Shown piece after piece: positions 45,801 to 54,577 of a stretch of 64,000 nt of DNA. The notes beneath the pieces are model-generated. The model did no database searches and had not been told where the DNA came from. It saw only the letters and a program-made list of their open reading frames with translations. The DNA is from Linyphia triangularis (Eukaryota; Arthropoda; Arachnida; Araneae; Linyphiidae): positions 42,170,785 to 42,234,784 of the forward strand of contig OZ021721.1 in NCBI GenBank assembly GCA_963978545.1, in the 5' to 3' direction. Position numbers and translations under genes: made by a program. Within the stretch, counting starts at the first letter, position 1, and each line of letters opens with the position of its first letter.

Positions 45801-48712
45801 TCAAAGGCCTCGGAAAATTTAGTTTCATCAATAGTTTGCATTTCTGGCAAACTAGCTAATGCTTTTGCCATAGAGAATGCATATGCTGATGCCACAGAAA
45901 CTGGCAACCCATCATAAAATACTTTTACAAATGCAGTGGAAGATAATAATTGTTTTTGTAGAATATTTGCAAACCTTGATGATATAGATTCTATAAGATT
46001 ATTGTTTGTACCTCTACCATAAGTTGAAAAGTTTTGATTTCGTCCTCTGGGTGAAAGATCCGGATGCTTATTTCCACTTCTTGGCTTTACAGCTACTTCT
46101 TGTTTTGAAAATATAGAGCTAGGCATAATTTTGAGACTTCTTGATGCTGAAGAATTTTCTGAAATAGCTTGGAACTTACTAGTATTTAAAATAGAAGTAA
46201 CATTTTCAGAATTTACAGAATGTTGGATATTGATGTCGGATACAGGCCCCAAAGACTCGTTCCTAGGTTTACAAAGTTTTTCATTGTCTTTCTGAAGTAA
46301 TTCTTCAGGAATACGATTATAGGTTAAATAAATAGTGAGAGAGTTTGCTGTTATTGTTGCAACCTCATTAAGTTTATTTTTCTCAATTAAAAAATTCTTT
46401 TCTGCTATGTTTGAAAACGTATTAGCTAAAATATTTGCGTAATCCTGCGTTGTTTGGTTTTCTGCCATTGCTACGGAATCCTGAATATCATTCACCATGA
46501 TAGACTCGTCGAATGAAGACCAGGGGGGACGTTTTATCAAATTCTTTGTCATTTCCTTAGCATAGATTATTGCACATGGTACAGGCAAATTATCATGCAT
46601 TATTTCTTTAAAGGATGAGGATGATATTAAGTTGTAATATAAAAGAGTTTTGAATAATTCTTTTAAAGTAAGCGAAGATTTATCTTCAGTTTTATGCTCA
46701 TACTGAAAGGCTATTTTATTCGAGATATCCACTTTATTTGATATGTTCTCAGACGAATTCCTTGGGTTTAATTGTAAAGTAACTTTCCTAAGTTCTGAAG
46801 AATTCTGTGTTCTATTCAACAATGGATCATTTTTAAACATAATCGAATACTTAGTGAATCTCTTATGACGTTTCCGAGGGAGTTGATTAACTACGGTTTG
46901 TTCAAGGAAGTTGCATGATTGTATATCTTTTACTATAGAGTCAACAAGTAGGTTTGCTAATGCATGCATTTCAACTTGTGAGAATTTGTTAGGAAAGTTA
47001 AACAAACTTGCTATCAATTCAGCTATATCATAAGCATATTTTTTACTTAAAACACCATTTGCATTAAAAAACTTTTCAAATAAATTTAACAGATTAGATG
47101 TTATAATATTTTTATATTTTAATATATTAAAAATATGGTACGTTGTATAAATTGCGCAAAATTTTGACATATCTTTTGATCTAAACTTCTTATTACGCTC
47201 AAAAAGCTTTGATGAAATAAAACTTTTAAAAATATTTTGAGAAAATATTAATACTTTTATGCGTCTATCTATAAAAATATCTTCTGGTTGGTATGCAACT
47301 ACTATTTTATGTGAATGCTTTGGTGAATAATAGTTTGTGTTTACAAAATATGATATATTTTGTATTTGAAAATAAGAAAATCTGTTAAATAGATAATTAT
47401 AATTATTTCTAAAATTCCAATTTCTGAAATCATGTTTTTCATAGTTAAAAGACATTTTGGGGGGTTCCAACACACATTTCTTTAAATTTTCAACCACAAT
47501 ATTTGCAATGAATAATGATTGAATTTTGAAATTATCTCGCTTAAAAACATTTTTGTTATCCAATAACAATGTTATGTCAAAAGTCAAAACCGTTAAAAAC
47601 ATTTCAAGTGAAGTATTTTGGTTTAATATAGTTAAAGATTTTTGAAATGTTTCATTAAAATATTTATCGGTCAACTGATACTTTTTTATAAGAGCATGAA
47701 ACAATGATTGTAAAGCTTTAACAAGGGCCTTCGAATTTCCATTTAAGTTTATTGAAAACAACCCGGAATCCATAAATATTTGAAATATATAATAACTAAA
47801 AAGTAACTGTCTTTTTGAGAGATATTCAGTTGAAGGTAGGATGAATAAGTTATAGTATTTTCTAAAAGTAGTTGTAGAAACATTTAAACTATCCACTAAT
47901 TTAACGTGTGTAATAGATTCTGAATAATATTTCCTGCACTCAATAGTTATACTTAAAGGACTAGTATTATAAAATATGATATTAAGCAGTTTAAATGAAA
48001 ATATACAATTATGCAAACCCCCCGCATAACCTTCGATCATATGACTAGTAACTAAATGATGAATTTCATTGGTACGGTAATATTTTCCAGCCTTTGTTGA
48101 ATTTTCAGCTAAACTTATAAATATATTGTCATACTTGTGTTTTCTATTTGACATTTGAATGATAAAAGACGATTTATGTACGTCATTCTCTAATAACAAA
48201 ATGCACAAATTATTCGCAAGATGTTTAAAATATGCACTATTCTTGTTCAAAAATTGTTCTTTCATGTAATTTTCATAAGTTTTCTGATTAAAAGCTAGTA
48301 ACTTTGGATTGGAATCACTGTTTTTTATTTTAGAGTTTTTCAAAGCCTGGAGTAAAATGCGGAAAGTGTCACTTTTTTCTAGATGATTAACATTTGGTTG
48401 AAATTTAATGCTGTCGTGTAATATCTCTGCAATAGAATATGCGAAATTGGTGCTATAAGATTCAATCATACTGTAGATAAACTTTTCAGGTATCTGCATT
48501 AGTTTGACTGCCATATGAACAAGTTTTGTTATTTCTATCTCTTGTAAAAGAACATTTGAATTCATAGAGCTAGTTAAGATAAACGAACTTAATTTTTTTC
48601 TAAAATTCTGTAGGTTTGGTTGTGTTCTTTCATCACAAAATAAAGTTCTAGCTCTTGATTGCTCTCCTATCAAAACTGCCAGAGTCAAAAGGAAAAATAT
48701 TCGTGTCTTCAT
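39710..48712 (-). CDS. Giant secreted spidroin-like (tubuliform-type) repeat protein, 5' part
   Basis: A single 3000-codon frame without introns. The start is chosen because it gives a clean signal peptide (MKTRIFFLLTLAVLIG, likely cut after ...QSRA). Residues about 25-130 contain NFAYSIAEILHDS, which resembles the FASSMAEI helix of spidroin N-terminal domains. From about residue 300 to the end come 16 modules of 134-226 residues. Each has a variant of 'L(x)YNLLSSxxFxxxF ... YAxxMAxxL ... AFxxAL ... YAxxFAxxISxLLxxxxxL'. The SS-x-x-F positions lie near 500, 698, 924, 1083, 1217, 1363, 1528, 1749, 1915, 2051, 2214, 2373, 2520, 2655 and 2845. The best match to tubuliform spidroin repeats is residues 905-1030 (LLSSTAFVKVFYDGLPVSVA, AYAFSMAKALASL). 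The last ~50 residues after the C run are probably out of frame. A silk or glue role is inferred. Confidence 0.8.
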   Translation of the reverse strand: MKTRIFFLLTLAVLIGEQSRARTLFCDERTQPNLQNFRKKLSSFILTSSMNSNVLLQEIEITKLVHMAVKLMQIPEKFIYSMIESYSTNFAYSIAEILHDSIKFQPNVNHLEKSDTFRILLQALKNSKIKNSDSNPKLLAFNQKTYENYMKEQFLNKNSAYFKHLANNLCILLLENDVHKSSFIIQMSNRKHKYDNIFISLAENSTKAGKYYRTNEIHHLVTSHMIEGYAGGLHNCIFSFKLLNIIFYNTSPLSITIECRKYYSESITHVKLVDSLNVSTTTFRKYYNLFILPSTEYLSKRQLLFSYYIFQIFMDSGLFSINLNGNSKALVKALQSLFHALIKKYQLTDKYFNETFQKSLTILNQNTSLEMFLTVLTFDITLLLDNKNVFKRDNFKIQSLFIANIVVENLKKCVLEPPKMSFNYEKHDFRNWNFRNNYNYLFNRFSYFQIQNISYFVNTNYYSPKHSHKIVVAYQPEDIFIDRRIKVLIFSQNIFKSFISSKLFERNKKFRSKDMSKFCAIYTTYHIFNILKYKNIITSNLLNLFEKFFNANGVLSKKYAYDIAELIASLFNFPNKFSQVEMHALANLLVDSIVKDIQSCNFLEQTVVNQLPRKRHKRFTKYSIMFKNDPLLNRTQNSSELRKVTLQLNPRNSSENISNKVDISNKIAFQYEHKTEDKSSLTLKELFKTLLYYNLISSSSFKEIMHDNLPVPCAIIYAKEMTKNLIKRPPWSSFDESIMVNDIQDSVAMAENQTTQDYANILANTFSNIAEKNFLIEKNKLNEVATITANSLTIYLTYNRIPEELLQKDNEKLCKPRNESLGPVSDINIQHSVNSENVTSILNTSKFQAISENSSASRSLKIMPSSIFSKQEVAVKPRSGNKHPDLSPRGRNQNFSTYGRGTNNNLIESISSRFANILQKQLLSSTAFVKVFYDGLPVSVASAYAFSMAKALASLPEMQTIDETKFSEAFETALNSIVTKSTSDYCKAFSSEVSKLMSKKGLLTKFSLTDKVKLVSDAMIVGLPAEIVSPELNTRNLRQNNSAHNFQFPERSPNKGSHIKVESFISKTQLEFSNMMTSLLKDSLNFTSVFYTGFPRDKAMRYLFGINDELVNRLNLTKLLISLFSRNFEQDLSQLNDYPKNEDYVNFIVVKMLWLFTNYGILNEISTKDLSQTALDVILLTLNYLKTENNYCFEYGMTQEKGNILILGDLLCHKLISSKTFRSSFRNTTPREIAAAYAFSMAESLLKDFNLIPESSMSVAFVKAMYSVKQIPSTNKYAGAFAYEIAHLLQTYETLTWDGIKEKVETVSYAMLSGLPNGDSYKAEASLIHRKESDNFMKYSTENSELSIQQDIFLQSMNSSLLSSELFNSTFKSVISTLESFDIANSIAMAVTNMTGKKVIGTRAYTLSYYAAFRNIQDKNPRMYAKSIASTTYDLLCELNACIHGAEVQLANKSSDAIINVLMERINHKNTQAKNHKEKFNTSFKCSILIYNLNKLENKTTFPDSLRRKVIETCTKEASELFYYNFMSSKLFLQFFSYIRFTAYNSNVVYNLAKCLINSSIHLKSTPKSLEYIINSMKVAKYNITVDVFAHSLSNVTSTLLSQNASQIKGVIPTTITISNKLMMCISKLGKNIRETDGSYPEKHNSFSKFDPEASLLNSRNSSGDFVSDSSDLNPVLNEYFKSTTESDSSKILKLLSINQKLLSLSQNSIQTGLLNFNMEQSKEMRIEKIQKERTMVLFYRLLSFNLKTSRAFQRKLLRDLKRVPLKDLIFSLSKYTINTPDFSSVSEQHAFQIFNTSLHSMDGEMDPVEFGNELSLTVTNLLFYYGLLTPNKLVTQAALASIAINNAIFYVVSKVDAKYSLNVMERMKTNKTNPVKAIPKYSFTEATNQKENEKENIGSEEILFNEILFSGLSSTRIFSKIFNDDLTSESATECFPQLIKYLSRVMRRCFIRRKYMKLYNDIINLTQENSNTVEYVKIFANFSYEILKLSECAEPGKLAYRAFDMFTALSNGISRCLQARERKLLKKYILTETQLASVQFERSLYNILISSNIFCEIFNSWTSQAHAQIYGSIAAKSISKIKMFSSVNSKLLTYNYNKELKKVEAGSCKVYAKLFSIQTSNTINQYLISNRAVIQASIVFSTMSKALQRLKLHLSKIYSIPFSNLTSFNLFWEDFGEMNNATTNSKRYLHNIIIPKQESNVEFSRLLVYNLLSSKMFNRLFNYNTTYIKATKFSYEVADAIDNITSISINTDLIQAFDVFLYKLHGNVTTKRYADQFALSISRLLYQKNAFVTGKIQSLAVNVSYAINSALHKVSSMTYLVRKSLLYNKTIQRTENASLALIPNLQKKVDGVKSPNLPFKDLFKKSMELALSSSKFLINYLQLRTDCIDSKMHAISLAKSVGKATQMKLHSMQILAKAYYRIFLSVPEKASVSQFSRDIAVVTSNVLAKEHFLNPSKAVSQASLVSNVFSSDILVGIPWMCSNEKRNTSTVAEKGHKSNLSSNLVVFEKLLRDEIRSHMSSNYFLRNTFISCNIVYSEEMTKRLSRLIKNIQIHDEYAIFELLNELIYTNSQHKGPYYNSVNFFSKITNFLEQKHFLLPQRTVAQAVVVSNALKKGMLRAFLTISSQSKNSCTDEKKVLPRILFKQSLEYNLMSSSIFVNFFKSERNRVDFEMFASEFSESLTLTAHLQQKSLSYFQKTLLNVLLEIKTMKSQTLYSQVIATMVAQEFEDQSHLLKDRITIQAAHTSYILFKVILETTRKIQINKAKRLLFPLHEFKDFKDLSYNNRKIAFLSGNHSRKIKKSQMTVKEDKHRDKMRASQQVAPVNAKNMSIPSLIEELLEYSILSSQGVRKHLKYQPHCFNSNYLAFELAEITGQFSRMNLENKQFLLESFENILPSVSEIKDRETFARRIASEKTENLMKFYYYWSASKSVLWSRTIRKSIGLFLHNCVNASTPPPKKSRKLSNIPVTKIYKALSNNVVLQFKNPYAFIKFYYEHIR
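39836..39846 (-). other. Eleven-base C run separating the two coding frames
   Basis: On the minus strand this is C11 within a proline-coding linker. With eleven bases the upstream frame ends about 45 codons later. The module continues in the other frame, so ten or thirteen bases would keep one frame. Homopolymer miscounting in sequencing or a slippage mutation are both plausible. Confidence 0.85.
48650..48712 (-). other. Signal peptide of the spidroin-like protein
   Basis: Residues 1-21: Lys/Arg at 2-4, then the hydrophobic core IFFLLTLAVLI, then a polar region ending in an A-R-A-like cleavage context. The next residues, RTLFCDERTQPNLQ, are hydrophilic. This implies entry to the secretory pathway, as for silk proteins. 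Confidence 0.85.
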
Positions 48713-48903
48713 TCTGACCTTAATTCTTGTAAATAGAAAACTAAATTATCATACCACAACCACCAGACCTCTTGGGTTCACCACTATGAGATTATATTCA
48801 CTTGCCTTAAGATTATGCTTAATATGACCTTGACTTCAAAACATCTGAGAACATCTGAAATCACACAAAAAAACATATTCAAACATTCATTCTCTAAAAG
48901 GAA

Positions 48904-48911
48904 CTTTTATA
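48904..48911 (-). promoter_or_regulatory. Candidate TATA box of the spidroin-like gene
   Basis: TATAAAAG on the minus strand, about 192 bases upstream of the chosen ATG. It would imply a 5' leader near 160 bases or a small leader intron. It is the best TATA match in the first 250 bases upstream, but there is no independent support. Confidence 0.35.
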
Positions 48912-48912
48912 C

Positions 48913-50743
48913 ATCGTAAAGGTGAATATTAAAACTTTTGATAAAAAGATCCGTAGGGAATAACATGTTTGCTAAAATGACAATTTAAACAGGAAGTTTT
49001 CATGCAAGAAAATTAAAATGGAGCATTAATGTAGGTGATATAAATATAAAAAAACTCACGTTTTCAGAAGATTTAGAATACGGTTTTTCTTAGATAAATT
49101 CCCTTTTGCACAGTTAGTAAAATATGGCTTAAAAGTAATCTATACTTTGCTCAGGAAAGTGTACAAACTAAGTAATCCGTCTTTATGTTACATATTTTGA
49201 GCTTTCACAAGAAATTCTTGACTTTTTGTGTGAACAATTAATATGTAAACATGTTTGGTTATCTGCGAGTTTTGAAAGCGACGCATACAATAGTTTGTTT
49301 TGGACTTAACGTTCAGCATAAACTTATCAAGAAGTATTGTTTCATATGTAAGCCATTCAACTCCTGTGCAAAACTCGATGATTTAATACCAGCGTCACGA
49401 TTCGAATGTTCGCCTTTGCTTATCTGGCTATTGCACAGCTGTTCTGAGTATTAGTTTATGCTAAAAGAAATATGGTTGTTCAAATACCGTCTGAGGACGC
49501 AAAACATCAAGTAAAATCTATATACTGTGAATCATTTTTTTCAGTGATCAATTAAAACCGCCAATATCACAGGAGTCTATATCGAAGAGTTTTCAGTTGA
49601 AATTGTAAAAGCTGAAAACATGAATTTACATGAATTCGAATTGTGAGTTATTTTAATACTATTAATACAATAATTTTCTTAATACTAGGATGATATACAG
49701 AAAATACCTACTTAATTTCAAAATCTTGTTCAATATCAATAGTACAAATTAAGATCATCCTTGGTTTCCCAAATTTTTAATTTATTTTGATTACAATATT
49801 TTATCTGAAACTCTATGAGTTCTTCGCATTTTTATATAATATAGGTTAAAATTCGTAGTTGACAATCGCCAAATTGGACCAATTCCCTTTTTGGAAAAAT
49901 TTATTTTCTATTGTCCTCATTTTATATTTTTTTATTTGGAATATTATATTTAGGATAATAAGTGCTCTTTTATATCTGATTCAGGAGCACTAGGTATTGT
50001 TTATGTGCATAATAAATGTACTGAAAAAAAGTAAGTACTCCACTTAGAAAACGCACAATATCTAGAGATTGAATTTAAGCATGTGAGCAACTTTGCAAGA
50101 CTAGTACTAATCTAATAATGAAGAGTGTCATTGGTAATGTGCATTTGTTTTTCAATGGAAGATACAGTTTTATTCTGATCTTGAAAATATTTTGCGAACT
50201 TGATCTTCAAAACAAGTGTAAAATCACTGCCCCCTCTCCTTCCCTTTTCTAACCCCTAATTAAGTATAGTAATTACTTGACAATTAATTCGAATATGCTT
50301 CTTTTCTATATGAATCTTGACTAATCCAGATAATCATGAATAAAGTTCCTATGTTTGGTAGGAATATAGTTCCTATGCTAAGATGGCGAAATCGAGGATA
50401 TGGGTTGAAAGGAGGTGTGATCCTAATTTGAGTTCTACTGAAATAATTTGAGCCGGATTTTTTCTACTGGTATCTTGACTAATCAGGGAACATAAATTCA
50501 TTTCTTTATTTTGTTGTTAAGATGATAAAAACTAGCACAGAGAGTTAAAGGGGCATTTTCATAACTTCCAATCGACTGAGCCGATTTGTACCTGGCCACA
50601 GTTATTTGAGCCGGGGCTAATCCGGGTGTTCAGCTTGTTTTAAATAATGTTTAGTTCAATAATAATATATTTGTTTTAGAGAGTCATGCACTGTGTTTAG
50701 GTAAAGATATGCAAAAAAATCATTGTGAAAATATTTCAGATTT
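48913..50743. other. Noncoding interval upstream of the spidroin-like gene
   Basis: No gene recognised. The open stretch 49251-49454 encodes no known motif. Regulatory elements for the minus-strand gene would lie at the left edge. Confidence 0.5.
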
Positions 50744-50764
50744 TGTGTGTGTGTGTGTGTGTGT

Positions 50765-50831
<67 letters not shown>
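50744..50831. repeat. GT dinucleotide microsatellite
   Basis: About 43 GT units with one interruption (GG near 50765). It is flanked by AT-rich sequence. Confidence 0.97.
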
Positions 50832-50832
<1 letters not shown>

Positions 50833-51808
50833 GATATTTCAGAAAATATAGAAATTGTTGTAAAGTATAATCTTATTCTTTTTTAAATTACACATACATT
50901 TCTACAAAACCGTTCTTAGAAAAATTTTGTCTAAGTTTTTTTGCAACATTTATATATCCAATAAACGGTAGTGAAACGTGCTTTGAAGCATGGCTGAAGG
51001 TCGACACCACTATTTGAGATGGAGGGATCGAAGGATTCTTTAGCTTTCGTGGACATTGCATACGCGCTCTGAACGGGCACATAAAATGTGTGGTCTGAAG
51101 TGGACATTCGAAAACTCTCCACGGTCAGAACCAGGAATTCAATTACACTTTGTTTCCCATTTGTGACTTGCTGTGAAAATTTAAATATTATAATATTTCA
51201 ACGCTGTATGTTTACATAATATGGATGGTCTTGGTTAGTGTAACTAAGCCAAAAAAGTTCTGCATATGTCCCTTCTATTAATTTCTATGAATTACTACTC
51301 CCAAGGATTGTCCTCAGTCAGTAGTAACCGATAAACAATTAAACATTTAAATTGATTTTCCATCCACAAAGATTACTATTGGATATATATCTAAAATCGT
51401 CACCAAATTATATTTATTTATCGAACAAAAATTAAAAAATAGTCATTTAGCGTAATAAAGCAGATTTTCCCAAATTGTAAATACATGACCTCCCTAGAGT
51501 GTTCAGGAAATACTTTCAAAACAGCCACAAAAATTAGGAATGTACATATTTCATTTAAATATACAAAGTTAAAACGCAGATTCTTTTCTCGTCATAAATA
51601 TATATATAAAAAAAGAAATGTGTGGTAAAAGTGTACGTATCTGTCTGTATACCAATTATAAACTGTGGATGTTGAGTAATCTTTATAAAACTTACAGCTT
51701 ATATTCGTAAAGACATCTTCAGCGAAATGTAACCCATTAGTAATTTTCGACCGTCAATTCATGAAGTAAACGTATATAAGTAAAAGTCAATAAAAGAAAA
51801 CAATTGAA
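50832..51808. other. Noncoding interval with a GC-richer patch
   Basis: The patch 50940-51165 is less AT-rich than its surroundings and is open in two minus-strand frames. Neither resembles a protein I know. It may be a fragment of a transposon or retrogene. Confidence 0.4.
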
Positions 51809-52225
51809 TGTATATTATTGTAAATAGTAACGTATTTATTGTATTTATTTTAAAGTTATATTTTATTTCGTTTTATTTTATTTACCGAACCACCTAACCA
51901 ACAGGGAAATTTCGAGATGTTTCAATTACTTGACCAATTGGCTGGATATTTCAAGAAAGTTCTCACGCGCCCCTATAAATACAAGACCGCTGATCGGAAG
52001 AGATCAGTTTTACTTCGGATATCGATGAAAGAAGCTTGTTTACATATTTGAGTATTCTTTAATTATCGCTGAATTCGATGTTGTTTTTAGTGACGCTTGT
52101 GTTGAAGCTTGATAGTGATTTGTACTGCTGTTCGGAGAAGATTTGTGAGCCTTTGAAGAGAGAATAGGTAATAGTTTTTATCTAATAAAAACTGTCATCA
52201 TTGCCTTTGAGAAAAATTCATAACA
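51809..52225 (+). repeat. 5' LTR of the Ty3/gypsy element
   Basis: It aligns with 59680-60116 throughout, sharing GGCTGGATATTTC, CCCTATAAATACAAGA, GTTTTACTTCGGATATCG and a GAGAAAAATTCATAACA end. CTATAAATA (about 51974) is a likely TATA box for the element. Compared with the 3' LTR it lacks the first ~15 bases and a ~45-base insertion. Confidence 0.88.
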
Positions 52226-52245
52226 GTGGTGTCAGAAGTGGGATT
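52226..52245 (+). other. Primer-binding site of the Ty3/gypsy element
   Basis: TGGTGTCAGAAGTGGGA starts one base after the LTR end, the expected place for the tRNA-complementary site. The sequence type is common in metazoan gypsy elements. Confidence 0.7.
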
Positions 52246-52257
52246 TTATTAGATTGA

Positions 52258-52400
52258 ATGCCGACAACTAGAGGAATGATGGACAGGCAAATGAAGCAAT
52301 TAATAGAAAAGATTGCTGGAATGAAGTCCCAGCAGGAAGAACGAGGGTTCCACTAGATTTTGTGTGGATTACTAGAAGCTAAACGAAATAACGAAAAAAG
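52258..52400 (+). pseudogene. Gag start of the Ty3/gypsy element, truncated
   Basis: ATG at 52258 begins MPTTRGMMDRQMKQLIEKIA, a short charged helix typical of gypsy Gag starts. A stop appears at 52354 and the sequence is cut at 52406 by a DNA element. Confidence 0.5.
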
Positions 52401-52406
52401 ACAGCT

Positions 52407-54576
52407 GGGTCATTCCATGTCAAATCAACACGGCTCCCAACCCGACCCCTTTAGAATTGCATAAAATTTGGTTTACTTATTAAATTCATAAAGAAAAGAA
52501 AAAATGCAAAATATTAGGTTTGAATCTCGTTTTGTTTCCAAAATATAGTTTCAAAAATGAACCAAAAGTGCAAAATTTCGTATTTCTTGCTTTACATATT
52601 TGGGTATAATTTTTGCCTTACATATCATAATATCGATTTTGGTGTCAAAAGAAAGAAAAAGATTTGATCTTTCTAATGATGTATTATTTACGTGTATTTT
52701 TTTAAATTTTCATTTTAAGGTCAAACAATTTGACCTTTGACCTTGAATATCTCAAAAAATGGTATTTTTATTTTTTTCAAAAAAATATATATTATTCTTG
52801 CATCAATTCTCTATACAAATATATTAGTCTCATTTTGGGACCGCAATGGGATGCCAAGTTATAAATTTCAATCGTAACTGTAGTCCCACTCTTATCCTAT
52901 AAAAACTGCTTATATGTAAATAGCTTTTCCTTTTAAAATCTCTTTATATACATGTAATGCAAATAAAACTTTAGCCTTAATTATTAGCTAAAAATTATAA
53001 TTATTTATCTTTGATTTGTTATAACTTTTTAACTTTAAGAGCAAAAACTAATTGTTTACTTATACATTGAAAAAATTACATTTTCAGCATTGCATTAAGT
53101 ATGTAAACATCGTTTGCTGTAAAATTAAAAAACATGACATAGATAATTGGTAATAATGAGATTTTGAGATAATTATTTAAAAGGAATGTTGCATGCAATC
53201 AGAAACATTTGTTCATACAAATTATTAGGAAAAAATCATATTTCGAAATTAGAAAACAGAAATACTTACAATTTTTCTATTGATACATTATCTTTAAACT
53301 ATTGTTGAAACTAATTTATCAGATGCATAAGTAACTTCCTTACATATGTAACTTCTATTAATTATTGTGAATCTTTTTCACTTTATTCATTGCATATGTA
53401 ACTATTGATTTTATAATTTCTTTTTTTGTTTGACTTTTTTTTTTCAACCAAAGAATTGGAATACATTTTACACAGAAGATGGTTGAGAAATGGGTCTGAA
53501 TGTATGAAATTTTTGAGTACCTGGAATAGTTCTGGCGGTTAAGAATCGTTTCTGAAGGAAGATTTTTTCTCTTTCATATTATAAGGAAGTTACATATACA
53601 AACTGCATTCCTTCAATACTGGCAGTTGCCCATTCAAATTTCGGTCGAGAAGTCGTTATCTGATTTTTATATGGGTGCTGCAAACTGGCACTAGCGGCTA
53701 GCCTTTTTATGGTACCTTTAATGCCATCTGAAACTCCTTTACCATGGGCAGTGGCAAAAAAAAATTCCATTCTACTTGAATTCCAAAATCTTTAAGCTGC
53801 ACCATCAGAAAAGTACAAAAGTTTGTTAGGTTTCACATTGAATTTTTTCCGATGAATTCGATCAAATGCCTTTGGAATAAGTGAACTGTCGTTATGGTGG
53901 AGACAGTCAGAAACTACTACGAAAATTGTCTACAATTTGGTCAGTGTCTCTTCTCTAATAAACCACAAATGGATGTATAGTCGCTTGCGAATTATTCCAG
54001 TGGAATCCTTGAATTGCATCTTGAAGAATAAAAGAGTAATTTTCAGAAAAATCACAAACAACTACATATTCATAGCGCGATTATTTCGAGAAATTAAGGA
54101 ATTAAATTTATATTTTGTCATCCCATTGCGGTCTCATTATGAAACTAACGTATTTGTGTAGAGAATTAATGTAAGAATAACATACTTTTTTGAAAAAAAT
54201 AAAAATACCCTTTTTTGAGATATTCAAGGTCAAAGGTCAAATCATTTGACCTTAAAATGAAAATTTAAAAAAATATCAATGAATAATACATCATTAGAAA
54301 GATCAAATCTTTATCTTTTTTTGACACCAAAATCAATGTTTCATGATAATTAGGGACAAAATTATAACCAGATATATAAAGCAAGAAAAGCGAAATTTTG
54401 ACCTTTTGGCCCATTTTTGAAGCTCGGCATTTCAGAAACCAAACGATATTAAAGCCTAATATTGGCCATTTTTTCTTTTCTCTATAAACCCAACAAGTGA
54501 AAAAAAAATTATTAAATTCTGAATTGGTCGGTTTGAAAATGTCACTTTTTTGTGTTGATTTGTCATGGAATGACCC
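52407..54576 (-). mobile_element. TIR DNA transposon (GGGTCATTCCATG ends), decayed
   Basis: Inverted ends GGGTCATTCCATG with AGCT immediately outside on both sides (52403-52406 and 54577-54580), a probable 4-bp target duplication. Beyond the tips, about 450 bp at each end are imperfect inverted repeats; both contain GGTCAAA-TTTGACCTTTGACC-type blocks (52722-52745 and 54228-54255) and a GACCGCAATGGGAT inverse pair (52840 and 54124). Minus-strand coding remnants lie in the middle. The length is 2170 bp. The superfamily is not settled. Confidence 0.75.
53579..53960 (-). pseudogene. Transposon-encoded protein remnant (LYFSDGAA ... HGKG type)
   Basis: Reading the minus strand gives KPNKLLYFSDGAA, a stop, a frame change, then FFFATAHGKGVSDGIKGTIK followed by RLAASASLQHPYKNQITTSR. 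I recall a family of uncharacterised arthropod and cnidarian proteins with 'YFSDGAAxQYKN ... FFATSHGKGPCDGIGGTVKR', consistent with a transposase. The preserved Asp and His-Gly-Lys motifs are probably part of its core. The frame is broken, so it is a relic. Family naming would need a database search. Confidence 0.55.
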
Positions 54577-54577
54577 A

